Shown: positions 36,326 to 46,233 of the stretch, piece by piece | Layout of the letters: every line of letters starts with the position of its first letter | Position numbering within the stretch: position 1 is the stretch's first letter | Source of the DNA: Alphaproteobacteria bacterium | Lineage (GTDB): Bacteria > Pseudomonadota > Alphaproteobacteria > TMED109 | Direction of reading: 5' to 3' | Assembly: GCA_030828505.1 (NCBI GenBank) | Contig: JAURCJ010000003.1 | Location: 1-64,000 of the forward strand | DNA length: 64,000 nt | Position numbers and translations under genes: made by a program | The notes under the pieces: generated by a model | What the model saw: the letters and a program-made list of their open reading frames with translations, nothing else | What the model was told of the DNA's origin: nothing | The model's database searches: none

Positions 36326-39300
36326 TTAATTTTTTATAATTGGCCTTACAGAACTAACTTCATTAGAATTTTCTAATCTTTCTTTAAACAAGAATGGAGA
36401 TTTTAAGTTTTGTTTTATTTCTATTTTAACCATATTGCTTTCTTGATCACTAAAAATAATATGAAGGGGATATTTTTTATAATTCTTCTGATCTATGATA
36501 TTTAACTTCAAATCTGCTAAAAATTTTTCTACAGCAAAATTTTTGTTTAAATTTATTTCGAATGAGTGAATTAATTTGTTTAGCTTATCTTCTAATAACC
36601 ACATATCTCTAACCAAAAGCCTATTATTTCCATTTTCTTCTTTAATGATAGCAATTTTAAAATATAGTTCTGTTCCTGACACTAACAAATTTCTTTTTTC
36701 TTGATATACATCTGAATATATAATTACTTCTTGCAAAGCAGATATAGATGAAATAATAACCCTTGCAAATCTTCCATTTCTAGAAGACCTCTCATTAACT
36801 TGAACAACAACTCCGACTGTATCAACTATAGTATCAGATTTTAGATCTATTTCTGATATTTCATTGATACCAATTTGGTCTAATATACTTTTAGACAAGT
36901 TTAAAGGATGACCAGAATAATAAAAACCTAAAGAATTTCTTTCCTTTTCTAATTTTTCTTTATCATTCCATTCTTCAACTTCTGGCAACTTCCATATTTC
37001 ATTTAGATTTATAGTGTCTCCAAAAATATTTTCTTGTTTATTATGTTTCTCTCCTGAAGAACTTACTGATAAATCAGCTAAGATCTGAGCGGACATAAAT
37101 GTTTGTTTTCTATTAGAGTTAACTGAGTTAAAAGCGCCAGCTAATGCTAAATTCTCATAATGAGATTTACTAAGCAAGTTAGTATCCATTCTACTAGCAA
37201 ATTCTAATAAATTTTTATATTTTCCATTTACTTCTCTATCTTCTACTATTGAACTCAATGCTTTATTACCAATATTCTTAATGCTACATAAACCTGTTCT
37301 AATAGAAAAAGTACCTTTTTCATTCTTTTCTAAATTATAATTCAACATAGAATAATTTATGTCTGGTCCCAATAATTTTATTTTCAACCTTAAAAGCTCA
37401 TTTCTATATATATTTACCTTTTCTGTTAATTCGGCATCAAATGTCATAAGTGCTGATAAAAAAATTTCTGGGTAATTTGTCTTAAACCATGCTGTTTGAT
37501 AAGCAATAAGAGCATATGCTGCAGCGTGGCTTTTATTAAAACCATAGCCAGCAAAACGAGAAATTAGCTCAAATATTTGTGACGATAAATTTTTATCAAT
37601 ATTATTTTTTAAAGCTCCTTCTATAAAACTTTCTCTTTGAGCATCCATTTCAGATTTTATCTTTTTTCCCATAGCTCTTCTTAATAAATCAGCTTGACCT
37701 AGTGAATAACCAGAAAGTTTCTGAGCAGCTTCCATAACCTGTTCTTGATATATCATTATCCCATATGTTTCTTCTAATATAGAGTTTAGTAATGGGTGTA
37801 ATACTTCAACTTTTTCAATTCCATGCTTTCTATTTATGAAAGAAGGGATATTATCCATTGGTCCTGGTCTATAGAGGGCTACAACTGCAATTATATCTTC
37901 AAATCTGTCCGGTTTTAATTTTGATAGAACATCTCTCATTCCTTGACTTTCTAATTGAAATATCCCAATAGTTTCGCCTGTACTAATTTCCTCATAAGTT
38001 TTAGGATCATTAAGCGGAATATGCTCTAATCTAAAAGAACTATCTTCTTTTCTTAATAAAGAAGAAGCCATATCAAGTATGGATAAAGTTTTTAGTCCTA
38101 AAAAGTCAAATTTTACTAAACCTGAAAGCTCAGTATACTTCATGTTATATTGTGTTGAAGGTATCTTAGATTTAGGATCTTTATATAATGGTACTATCTC
38201 AACTAATGGCTTATCTCCAATGACCAGACCTGCAGCATGTGTTGCTGCATTTTTCAATAAACCTTCTAATTTCAATGAAATATTAAATAACTGAGATATT
38301 TCTTCACCAGAACTAATTGCAGCTGCCAACTTTGGTTCAATATCTAAAGCTTCTTTCAAAGTAGTAGGTGAAGCTGGATTATTAGGAATTAATCTACAAA
38401 GTTCATCAACCTTACTATAAGGAATTTCTAGTACTCTTCCCACATCTCTTAATGCTCCTCTTGCCTGTAATGAGCCAAAGGTAATAATCTGTGCTACTCG
38501 ATCTTCTCCATATGTATCTTGAACGTGGTTTATTACCTCATCTCGTTTTGATTGGCAAAAATCAATATCAAAATCTGGCATAGAGATTCTCTCAGGATTT
38601 AAGAAACGCTCAAACAATAAATTATATTTTATAGGATTTAAGTCTGTTATGCCAAGGGCCCATGCTACTAGAGACCCAGCACCAGAACCTCTTCCGGGGC
38701 CAACAGGAATATTATTTTCTTTAGCCCAGTTTACAAACTCTGATACTATTAAAAAATAACCAGAAAAACCCATATTAGAAATTATATCAAGTTCATAAGA
38801 CAAACGTTCAAAATAAATATTTTCCTTATCTTTAACTACTTTTGAATTTGTAATCCTTTTTTTAAGTCCAATTTCACTATATCTAATTAGCGCTTGATGC
38901 TCACTCATATCCAACTTTTCTGGATAAGACGGTAAAGACGGTTTTTTTTCCTCCAGTAAAAAACTACACATTTTAGCTATAACTACTGTATTGCTAATTG
39001 CTTGAGGTAAATCTGAAAACAAAGTAATCATTTCTTCTTTTGATTTAAAATAATGCTCCTTAGTAATTCTATTTCTGTTAATATCACTAATTGTTTTTCC
39101 ATCAGAAATACATAAAAGACAGTCATGCGCTTCAAACATTTCTTCAGTATCAAAATAAATATTATTTGTAGCTACAATAGGTATAGAATTATCAGAGGCT
39201 AATCTTAAGAATCTATTCTCAAATATTTTTTCTTTTTCCAATCCATGTCTCATAATTTCCATAAAAAGTCTTTCTGGAAAGTTTTCTTTAAATAAATGAA

Positions 39301-39778
39301 TTAGATCATTAATTTCATCTATTTGGTCTGAAATCAAATATTTCATCAAGGGCCCATAAATTCCGCCTAACAAACAAATTAAACCGTCAGAGTGATTAAA
39401 TAAAACATTTAATGAAATAGGTTTCTGAAGCCCATTCTCTTGGTCTAAAAAAGATTTGCTCACTATATAAGATAAATTTTTCCAGCCTATATTATTTTTT
39501 ACTAATAATAATATTTTGCATTTGAAAGCATCTCCATATTCATTATTATCTAGCTTTATTTCTATATCTAATATTGAACCTAAGATAGGCTGTATTCCAT
39601 TGCTGGCCGTTTTCATAGAGAATTCTAATGCACCAAATAAATTTCCATTGTCAGTTAAAGCTAATGCAGGCATATCATTTTGTTTAGACAACTCAATTAG
39701 GTCATCAATTTTGATTGCCCCTTGAGCTAATGAATAGGATGATCTACATCTAAGGTGAATAAAATTATTATATTGCAT
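36326..39778 (-). CDS. dnaE: DNA polymerase III alpha subunit
   Basis: Replicative polymerase catalytic subunit. N-terminal PHP domain (about 1-270), family C palm/fingers with the catalytic aspartates in MPDFDIDFCQSKRDEV and LVKFDFLGLKTLSILD, VGPGRGSGAGSLVAWALGI, LYRPGPMDNIPSFINRKHG and the IMIYQEQVMEAAQ stretch, a beta-clamp-type motif QENIFG near residue 920, then an OB domain and C-terminal tail. 1150 residues, normal. The PHP metal motif is degenerate: HLRCRSSYS where E. coli has HLRVHSDYS, so the second His is Arg. ATG 39778 has no Shine-Dalgarno. Follows lolD by 43 nt. Confidence 0.98.
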   Translation of the reverse strand: MQYNNFIHLRCRSSYSLAQGAIKIDDLIELSKQNDMPALALTDNGNLFGALEFSMKTASNGIQPILGSILDIEIKLDNNEYGDAFKCKILLLVKNNIGWKNLSYIVSKSFLDQENGLQKPISLNVLFNHSDGLICLLGGIYGPLMKYLISDQIDEINDLIHLFKENFPERLFMEIMRHGLEKEKIFENRFLRLASDNSIPIVATNNIYFDTEEMFEAHDCLLCISDGKTISDINRNRITKEHYFKSKEEMITLFSDLPQAISNTVVIAKMCSFLLEEKKPSLPSYPEKLDMSEHQALIRYSEIGLKKRITNSKVVKDKENIYFERLSYELDIISNMGFSGYFLIVSEFVNWAKENNIPVGPGRGSGAGSLVAWALGITDLNPIKYNLLFERFLNPERISMPDFDIDFCQSKRDEVINHVQDTYGEDRVAQIITFGSLQARGALRDVGRVLEIPYSKVDELCRLIPNNPASPTTLKEALDIEPKLAAAISSGEEISQLFNISLKLEGLLKNAATHAAGLVIGDKPLVEIVPLYKDPKSKIPSTQYNMKYTELSGLVKFDFLGLKTLSILDMASSLLRKEDSSFRLEHIPLNDPKTYEEISTGETIGIFQLESQGMRDVLSKLKPDRFEDIIAVVALYRPGPMDNIPSFINRKHGIEKVEVLHPLLNSILEETYGIMIYQEQVMEAAQKLSGYSLGQADLLRRAMGKKIKSEMDAQRESFIEGALKNNIDKNLSSQIFELISRFAGYGFNKSHAAAYALIAYQTAWFKTNYPEIFLSALMTFDAELTEKVNIYRNELLRLKIKLLGPDINYSMLNYNLEKNEKGTFSIRTGLCSIKNIGNKALSSIVEDREVNGKYKNLLEFASRMDTNLLSKSHYENLALAGAFNSVNSNRKQTFMSAQILADLSVSSSGEKHNKQENIFGDTINLNEIWKLPEVEEWNDKEKLEKERNSLGFYYSGHPLNLSKSILDQIGINEISEIDLKSDTIVDTVGVVVQVNERSSRNGRFARVIISSISALQEVIIYSDVYQEKRNLLVSGTELYFKIAIIKEENGNNRLLVRDMWLLEDKLNKLIHSFEINLNKNFAVEKFLADLKLNIIDQKNYKKYPLHIIFSDQESNMVKIEIKQNLKSPFLFKERLENSNEVSSVRPIIKN

Positions 39779-39821
39779 ACTAAGATAATATACTTAATTT
39801 TTTATTATATAAAATTATAAA

Positions 39822-40505
39822 TTATATTATTTTACCATTATCTATTTTAAATATTAAATCACATTTTTCTGCTAAATCAGAACTATGAGTAGCAATGATA
39901 GCTGAAGTTTTTGTTTTTTTAATATTATCCAATAATATATTAGATATTAGTTCAGAAGAAGAATTATCTAAATTACCAGTAGGTTCATCAGCAAGGATAA
40001 GGTCTGGTTTATTTATCATTGCTCTTGCAATTGCTACCCTCTGCTGTTCTCCACCTGACATTGAAGAAGATCTATGATTTAATCTGTTTTTTAATCCCAT
40101 AGAGCTAAGTATTTTCTTTCCTTCATTAATAGCCCTATTTTTACTTATACCATTAATTATTTGAGGTATTATGACATTTTCTAAGGCTGTAAATTCAGGC
40201 AATAAATAAATTTTTTGGTAAACAAAACCTAATGAATTTCTTCTTATCATAGTTCTCTCAGAACTATTAAGATTATTAGTATTATTATTATTAATTAAGA
40301 TCTTACCTTTATTAGGCTTTTCTAACAATCCAGCAAGGTGTAAAAATGTAGATTTTCCTGAACCAGAAGCTCCTATTAAAGCTATAATACTATTATTTTT
40401 CAACTCAAAATTTACAGAATCTAAAACTTTAATAATACTTTTGCCTTGTTTAAATTTATGAGTGACATTATTAAAATTTAATATAATATTTTCACTTTTA
40501 GGCAT
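39822..40505 (-). CDS. lolD: Lipoprotein-releasing ABC transporter ATPase LolD
   Basis: ATP-binding subunit that powers release of outer-membrane lipoproteins from the inner membrane to LolA. Walker A in [21 protein letters not shown]-loop in [20 protein letters not shown], signature [19 protein letters not shown], Walker B in [15 protein letters not shown] and H-loop in [11 protein letters not shown]. 227 residues. ATG 40505 overlaps the lolE stop by 8 nt, coupling ATPase and permease. Confidence 0.96.
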   Translation of the reverse strand: MPKSENIILNFNNVTHKFKQGKSIIKVLDSVNFELKNNSIIALIGASGSGKSTFLHLAGLLEKPNKGKILINNNNTNNLNSSERTMIRRNSLGFVYQKIYLLPEFTALENVIIPQIINGISKNRAINEGKKILSSMGLKNRLNHRSSSMSGGEQQRVAIARAMINKPDLILADEPTGNLDNSSSELISNILLDNIKKTKTSAIIATHSSDLAEKCDLIFKIDNGKII

Positions 40506-41757
40506 GCCTTAAAACCTTAATTGGATCTATTTTAGAAGCTCGCCATGCTGGATAAATAGTTGCAGAAAAAGATAAAACAAAAGCCACTAATATCACATAA
40601 ACAACTTCAGAAAATATAATTTTAGATGGCAGATTAGATAAAAAGTAAATTTCTGCAGAAAAAAGATTAGTTCCTGTAAATACTTCAAGAAACTTTTGAA
40701 TTTTTTCTATATTAATAGAAAATAATAAGCCTATAATTAAACCTAATAAAGTTCCAATAAACCCTATAGCAGAACCAACTATAATAAATATTTTTAAAAT
40801 AGATTTATCTGTAACACCAATAGTTCTTAAAATAGATATACTGCTCTCTTTATCTCTTACTAGCATTATCATTGAAGAAATAATATTAAATGCTGCAACA
40901 ATTATTATAAGAGTTAATATAATAAACATAACTGTTCTTTCTACTTCTAGAGCACTTGATAACTGTTTATGTCTACTAGTCCAAGGAATAATAATATTAC
41001 CTTTCTCAATATTGTCTAATTTTTTCTTTATTTTATAAGAGTTTAACTCAGAATTATCAGGATTATTATAAAATATTTCGATGTGATCAATTTGATTTTC
41101 TTTGTATCCAATAAAATCACGTAAATTTTTTATACTCATAAATAAAACTGAGGAATCATATTCATACATACCTAGATCAAATGTTCCTGCAATATTAAAC
41201 TTTTTGGCTAAAGGAGCGCTACCAAAAGGCGTACTCAACCCCATAGGAGAAATTAAAGTAATACTATTACCTGCTTTAAGGTTTAGATAATTAGATAATT
41301 TATGGCCAATAATTATACTATTATCGTACGTAAAATTTTTAAAAGTTTCACTAGAAATACTATTAAATAATAATTCATTACGTTTAAAATCTTTCAAAGA
41401 AAAACCTCTAGCAAAAACACCTTTAGATTTTTTACCTGCTGATACCATAATAGTAGATTCAATTACGGGAATTATATCTCTAACTTCTTCTATATCTAAT
41501 ACTACTTCCTCAATATTGCTTTGATTTAATTGTTTTGCATTTTCATTAATAAACAAAGATGCATGGCCATTAAAACCAATTATTCTCGTCAACATTTCTT
41601 CACGAAAACCGTTCATAACTGACATTACAATTATAAGAGTTGCAACTCCTATCGCAATTCCTATAAGAGAAAACCAGCTAACAACAGATATAAAACTTTC
41701 TTGTCTTCTAGCTTTTAGATATCTATACGCTATCCATAACTCATAAGAAAATATCAA
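40498..41757 (-). CDS. lolE: Lipoprotein-releasing ABC transporter permease, LolC/E family (TTG start)
   Basis: Inner-membrane permease of the Lol system. N-terminal membrane helix in SLIGIAIGVATLIIVMSVMN followed by GFREEMLTRIIGFNGH, a large periplasmic MacB-like domain, three C-terminal helices (for example TVMFIILTLIIIVAAFNII), and the ending [18 protein letters not shown]. 419 residues. TTG 41757 keeps the conserved start ELWIAYRYLKARRQE and has AGGA (41768-41765) 7 nt upstream. Only one permease gene is seen, so it probably works as a homodimer with LolD (LolF-like arrangement; inference). Confidence 0.95.
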   Translation of the reverse strand: MIFSYELWIAYRYLKARRQESFISVVSWFSLIGIAIGVATLIIVMSVMNGFREEMLTRIIGFNGHASLFINENAKQLNQSNIEEVVLDIEEVRDIIPVIESTIMVSAGKKSKGVFARGFSLKDFKRNELLFNSISSETFKNFTYDNSIIIGHKLSNYLNLKAGNSITLISPMGLSTPFGSAPLAKKFNIAGTFDLGMYEYDSSVLFMSIKNLRDFIGYKENQIDHIEIFYNNPDNSELNSYKIKKKLDNIEKGNIIIPWTSRHKQLSSALEVERTVMFIILTLIIIVAAFNIISSMIMLVRDKESSISILRTIGVTDKSILKIFIIVGSAIGFIGTLLGLIIGLLFSINIEKIQKFLEVFTGTNLFSAEIYFLSNLPSKIIFSEVVYVILVAFVLSFSATIYPAWRASKIDPIKVLRHA

Positions 41758-41761
41758 TATA

Positions 41762-43087
41762 TCATCCTAAAATATTTTTAATAATATTATCAGTTTCATT
41801 AATAGGTATTTCTATAATCTTACCAGATTTTCTATTTAATAACTCAAAAAAACCATTATTTATTCCTCTCGGTCCAATCCTAATCTGCCAAGGTATACCA
41901 ATAAGATCCATTTCTGCCAGTTTGATTCCTGCGCCTTCATCTCTATCATCATATAAAATTTCTATATTTTTATTTATTAAAAAATTATAAATTTTATCTG
42001 ACAATTCAATACATGCACTATCATTTACTCTTAAGTTAATAATACCAACAATATATGGAGCTACACTTTCTGGCCAACAAATACCCTTCTCATCATGATG
42101 AGCATCAATAATCCCTCCTACCAATCTGGATACACCTATGCCATATGACCCCATTTCTACGGGAGTATTATTACCGTCTATATTTGCAATGCAAGCATCT
42201 AAAGGTTTTGAATACTTTGTACCAAAGTAAAATAAATGCCCTACTTCAATACCTCTAGTTTGAAGCCTATCATCTTCATTAACTTTTTTATAATATTCAT
42301 TTTCATTATGCTTATCATCAGCAGCTGTATAATATGAAGTTAACTTATTTACTAACTTTAATATTTCTTCACTATCATCATATTTAATATCTGGAATATC
42401 TTCATTCAGAATATTTTTATCTATAAAAACATCAGATTCGCCAGTTTCTGCTAAAATAATAAATTCATGACTTAAATCTCCACCTATAGGCCCTGTATCT
42501 GCTGCCACTGGAATAGCTTTAAGTTGCATCTTATTAAATATTCTTAAATAACTTAAAAACATCCTGTTATAACATTTAATTGCATCTTCTTTATTTTTAT
42601 CAAAGGAATAAGCATCTTTCATAAGGAATTCTCGCCCTCTCATGACTCCAAATCTTGGTCTTATTTCATCTCTAAATTTCCACTGAATATGATACATACA
42701 TAAAGGTAAACTTTTATAGCTCATAATATTCTTAGAAAAGATATCTGTTATCAACTCTTCATTAGTTGGGCCATAAATTAATTCATGTTCGTGCCTATCT
42801 TTGAACTTAAGCATTTCTTTACCATAATCATCAAATCTTCCAGATTTTTTCCATATTGCAGAATCTTGAATTGTTGGCATTAACAATTCCTGTGAAATTA
42901 AATTTTGTTCAATTCTAATTATATTTTCTATATTTTTTAAAACTTTATAACCTAATGGAAGCCATGTATAAATTCCTGATGAAGCTTGTCTAATCATTCC
43001 AGCTCTAAGCATTAATCTATGCGATGTAATAGAAGCTTCTGATGGGTTTTCCTTTAAAGTTGGAAGAAATAATTTACTGCGTCTCAT
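41762..43087 (-). CDS. proS: Prolyl-tRNA synthetase (short form)
   Basis: Class II synthetase charging tRNA-Pro. Motif 1 region MLRAGMIRQASSGIYTWLPL, motif 2 in WKFRDEIRPRFGVMRGREF followed by MKDAYSFD, ATP-site GPTNEELITDIF, motif 3 in YGIGVSRLVGGIIDAHHDE, then the anticodon-binding domain (about 345-441, GIKLAEMDLIGIPWQIRIG). 441 residues: this is the short alphaproteobacterial/mitochondrial form lacking the inserted editing domain of the roughly 570-residue bacterial ProS, so Ala-tRNA-Pro clearance must come from elsewhere. ATG 43087. Confidence 0.97.
   Translation of the reverse strand: MRRSKLFLPTLKENPSEASITSHRLMLRAGMIRQASSGIYTWLPLGYKVLKNIENIIRIEQNLISQELLMPTIQDSAIWKKSGRFDDYGKEMLKFKDRHEHELIYGPTNEELITDIFSKNIMSYKSLPLCMYHIQWKFRDEIRPRFGVMRGREFLMKDAYSFDKNKEDAIKCYNRMFLSYLRIFNKMQLKAIPVAADTGPIGGDLSHEFIILAETGESDVFIDKNILNEDIPDIKYDDSEEILKLVNKLTSYYTAADDKHNENEYYKKVNEDDRLQTRGIEVGHLFYFGTKYSKPLDACIANIDGNNTPVEMGSYGIGVSRLVGGIIDAHHDEKGICWPESVAPYIVGIINLRVNDSACIELSDKIYNFLINKNIEILYDDRDEGAGIKLAEMDLIGIPWQIRIGPRGINNGFFELLNRKSGKIIEIPINETDNIIKNILG
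41765..41768 (-). promoter_or_regulatory. Shine-Dalgarno AGGA fixing the lolE TTG start
   Basis: AGGA, overlapping the end of proS, 7 nt before TTG 41757. It supports the non-ATG start of lolE. Confidence 0.6.
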
Positions 43088-43121
43088 AATAAATCCTTAC
43101 ATATCTCTAAAGATTAATAAT

Positions 43122-43352
43122 TTATGAAAGTGATATAATATTACTTTCTATTATTAAAACTGTTACATATGTTAGTATTAAAGTAATTATGCTCACATAT
43201 ATAAACTTTTTCCAAAGATAAGTCTTTTCTGGTGCACCAGAATCGTGACCTAACTCAATATTATTTGGTTTTTTTACACCCATTGGTAATGATATAAAAA
43301 ATAATATCCACCATATAACAATGTATACTATAAAATACTCAAATAATGACAT
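43122..43352 (-). CDS. DUF1467 family small membrane protein
   Basis: Small inner-membrane protein of unknown function, typical of alphaproteobacteria at exactly this place between mce and proS. Two membrane helices (about 6-24, FIVYIVIWWILFFISLPMG, and about 50-70, FIYVSIITLILTYVTVLII) flank a polar loop with the family-like GHDSGAPEKTYLWKKF. 76 residues. It starts at ATG 43352 immediately after the mce stop. Family placement is from pattern and context; no role can be assigned. Confidence 0.85.
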   Translation of the reverse strand: MSLFEYFIVYIVIWWILFFISLPMGVKKPNNIELGHDSGAPEKTYLWKKFIYVSIITLILTYVTVLIIESNIISLS

Positions 43353-43757
43353 CTATACTTCTTCCAATTCTATTAAGGTTCCATTAAAATTTTTAGGATG
43401 AATAAATATTACAGGTTTACCATGAGCTCCAATAGATGGCTTACCAGAACCTAATATAGTTGCTCCCTCTTCTTGCATCTTTGAACAAGCCTTTAAAATA
43501 TCTGGTACTTCATAACAAATATGATGCATTCCACCAGATGGGTTTTTATTTAAGAAATTTTCTATAGGAGAATTTTTTCCAATTGGTTCTAATAATTCAA
43601 TTTTTGTATTATCTAATTCAATAAATATAGTTTTTACTCCATGATCAAGCAAATCTATTGGTTTTGATATCTTTGCACCTAAAATATTTTTATATTGATT
43701 AGCAGCATCAGATACGGATGGAACTGCTATTGCTACATGATTTAGCTTACCTATCAT
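43353..43757 (-). CDS. mce: Methylmalonyl-CoA epimerase
   Basis: VOC-fold enzyme interconverting the (R) and (S) epimers of methylmalonyl-CoA, needed for propionyl-CoA use via succinyl-CoA. Motifs: KLNHVAIAVPSVSDAANQYK with the first metal His, HGVKTIFIELDNTKIELLEP, PSGGMHHICYEVPDI with the second His, and GTLIELEEV with the final Glu. 134 residues. The mutase is not in this window. Located 11 nt after rnj. Confidence 0.95.
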   Translation of the reverse strand: MIGKLNHVAIAVPSVSDAANQYKNILGAKISKPIDLLDHGVKTIFIELDNTKIELLEPIGKNSPIENFLNKNPSGGMHHICYEVPDILKACSKMQEEGATILGSGKPSIGAHGKPVIFIHPKNFNGTLIELEEV

Positions 43758-43768
43758 TTTTTACCTTC

Positions 43769-45439
43769 TCAATTAATAATATTAATTTCTAACTTTAATA
43801 ATGGTTTTTTCATATATTGAACCTTAATACTTCTTTTTAAAGCAAGAGTCATACTTTCTTCAACATAATTTTTATCAAACTTTTTAGATTTGTGATACGA
43901 TCTTATATCTTCACAAACAAAATCTTTTATAAAATCTTCTGGATTATCATCATCAATTATTTCTGCTAATCCAACCGCCATTATATTAGGTTCTGTCACT
44001 AAACTATAATCACTATTTATAAACAAAACAACATGAACTGAACCATTATACATCATTTTATGTCTCTGCTTGAGCACCTCTGAATTTCTGGTTATTAAAT
44101 CATTTCCATCTACTATCAATCGACCATATTCGAGCTCTCCTATAAACCTAGGGTCACCAGGTGCTAATTGAATTAAAGAACCATTTCTCCCCGGTAAAGC
44201 ATTACTAATTTGCTGTTCTAATGCAAATTTAACATGTGAATTTATGTGTCTAGTTTCCCCGTGTACTGCGACTAAAGATTTTGGTTTAACCCATGAATAC
44301 ATTTGAGATAATTCTTCTTTTGCAGGATGCCCGCTTACATGTATTAAACTATCTTTGCTCGACTCAATAATATCGACTCCTAGATCAGATAATTTATTTT
44401 GCATCTCTGAAATGCCAACTTCATTTCCAGGAATAACTCTTGAAGAAAATATTACAGTATCTCCATTACTAATAGAAACATCCCTATGTGAGCCATTTGC
44501 AATTCTGTTTAATGCTCCTCGTGGTTCGCCTTGAGAACCCGTACATATAATTAATATTTTATCATCATCAATATTTTTAATATCTCTTTCAGATACAAAA
44601 GCGGGTAAATCAGATAAATACCCGCAACTTTTAGCGATCTCAACCATTCTCCACATAGACAGTCCAACTAAAGCAACACTTCTACCAAGTGAGTGGGCAA
44701 TTTTAGATAAAGTATTTAACCTAGTAACATTTGAGGCAAAAGTAGAAACAATTACTTTTCCTTTACAATCTTTTATTATTTTAGTTAAAGGTTTTATAAC
44801 ATCTTCCTCTGAGCCAGATGTCCCCTCTACCAATACATTCGTGGAGTCACAAATCATTGCTAAAATATTTTCATTAGATAGTTGCTTTAATCTTTTCTTA
44901 TTAATACCTTCTCCTAATTGTGGATTATAATCTATTTTCCAATCTCCTGTATGAAAAATAGTTCCAGCTTTTGTTGAAATTAGAGCAGATGACGGTTCTA
45001 TAATTGAATGAGACATACTTATTATTTCAATATTAAATGGTCCTATTTCAATTTTTGAATCAATTTTTATTATATTTATATCAACATCTTTTTCGAGTCC
45101 TACATCCTTAAGTTTTCTAATCAAAACTTCTGCAGCAAAATCAGTGGCATAAATAGGACATTTTAAATATGGCCATAAATGATGAACAGCACCTATATGA
45201 TCTTCATGAGCATGGGTTAATAAAAGTCCAGATAGAGAATCAATCGAATCTTCTATAGATGAAATATCAGGCATAGCCACATCAACAGATTTATATACTG
45301 GATCTCCAAAAGTTACACCACAATCTACAATTAGCCATTTACCGTCATGGCCATATAGATTTAAATTCATTCCAATTTCCCCTGAACCACCTAAAGGTAG
45401 AAACAATATTTCGTCTATTTTTGGTTTTGGTAAATTCAT
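43769..45439 (-). CDS. rnj: Ribonuclease J
   Basis: Metallo-beta-lactamase/beta-CASP ribonuclease with 5'-3' exo- and endonuclease activity, used in RNA maturation and turnover. Motifs: FLPLGGSGEIGMNLNLYG, zinc site LLTHAHEDHIGAVHHLW, FHTGDWKID, CDSTNVLVEGTSGSEEDV, VSTFASNVTRL, IICTGSQGEPRGAL and HVSGHPAKEEL. 556 residues. ATGA overlap with coaX. Confidence 0.97.
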   Translation of the reverse strand: MNLPKPKIDEILFLPLGGSGEIGMNLNLYGHDGKWLIVDCGVTFGDPVYKSVDVAMPDISSIEDSIDSLSGLLLTHAHEDHIGAVHHLWPYLKCPIYATDFAAEVLIRKLKDVGLEKDVDINIIKIDSKIEIGPFNIEIISMSHSIIEPSSALISTKAGTIFHTGDWKIDYNPQLGEGINKKRLKQLSNENILAMICDSTNVLVEGTSGSEEDVIKPLTKIIKDCKGKVIVSTFASNVTRLNTLSKIAHSLGRSVALVGLSMWRMVEIAKSCGYLSDLPAFVSERDIKNIDDDKILIICTGSQGEPRGALNRIANGSHRDVSISNGDTVIFSSRVIPGNEVGISEMQNKLSDLGVDIIESSKDSLIHVSGHPAKEELSQMYSWVKPKSLVAVHGETRHINSHVKFALEQQISNALPGRNGSLIQLAPGDPRFIGELEYGRLIVDGNDLITRNSEVLKQRHKMMYNGSVHVVLFINSDYSLVTEPNIMAVGLAEIIDDDNPEDFIKDFVCEDIRSYHKSKKFDKNYVEESMTLALKRSIKVQYMKKPLLKLEINIIN

Positions 45440-46233
45440 TTTGAAAAAATATCCAACTCAAAATCCCATGTTAAAGCAATACCTTTTAGGGTTAAATCCT
45501 CATCAATAAAATCTATTATATTAGTATGAGGTTTAAAAAGTTTTGCTAACCCACCTGTGGCTGCTACTTTCATATCATTATTATATTCAATTCTAATTCT
45601 AGAAATCATGCCTTCTAGTAGACCTATATACCCCCAAAATATACCAGACTGCATAGCTGTAATAGTATTATCCCCTATTACTTTATCTGGTTTTGTAATA
45701 GCTATACGAGGTAACCTCGCAGTTGCTTTATCTAATGCATCCATAGATAAATTGACACCAGGAGATATAATGCCTCCAATGTATGAACCTTTTTTATCTA
45801 CTACATCAAATGTTGTTGCTGTGCCAAAATCTATAACTATTATAGGACCACCAAAAATACAATTAGCTGCTAAACTATTTACTAATCTATCTGCCCCAAC
45901 TTCATCAGGTCTTTCAAGTGATACATTTAGATTAGGGAAAATATTATCTCCAATGATCTTAGGAGTAATATTAAAAATATTTTCAATATATGATTTTAGT
46001 TCATAGTTTACAGCGGGCACTACAGATGAAATCACTACATCAAATAACTCTAAATTATTAATATTTTCTAGGAATACTTTTAAATGAGTCTCATACTCAT
46101 CTGCTGTTCTATTAACAATAGTAGACATTCTCCATTTATGCCAAATACCTCCCTTGTTTATTAAAGCAAAAACAGTATTAGTATTTCCAACATCAATAAC
46201 CATAATAGTTTTATTAAATAAATTTTCACTCAT
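45436..46233 (-). CDS. coaX: Type III pantothenate kinase
   Basis: First step of coenzyme A synthesis, phosphorylating pantothenate. ASKHA fold: MVIDVGNTNTVFALI (phosphate 1), VISSVVPAVNYEL, PDEVGADRLVNSLAA, IVIDFGTATTFDVVDKKGSY, GGIISPGVNLSMDAL and AATGGLAKLF. 265 residues. ATGA overlaps with birA upstream and rnj downstream. It supplies CoA for the PDH and citrate synthase reactions also encoded here. Confidence 0.97.
   Translation of the reverse strand: MSENLFNKTIMVIDVGNTNTVFALINKGGIWHKWRMSTIVNRTADEYETHLKVFLENINNLELFDVVISSVVPAVNYELKSYIENIFNITPKIIGDNIFPNLNVSLERPDEVGADRLVNSLAANCIFGGPIIVIDFGTATTFDVVDKKGSYIGGIISPGVNLSMDALDKATARLPRIAITKPDKVIGDNTITAMQSGIFWGYIGLLEGMISRIRIEYNNDMKVAATGGLAKLFKPHTNIIDFIDEDLTLKGIALTWDFELDIFSK

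Noticed and set aside
45557-46006. Plus-strand open frame of about 149 codons opposite coaX
   Set aside because: Antisense shadow of a certain gene; no recognisable protein features.
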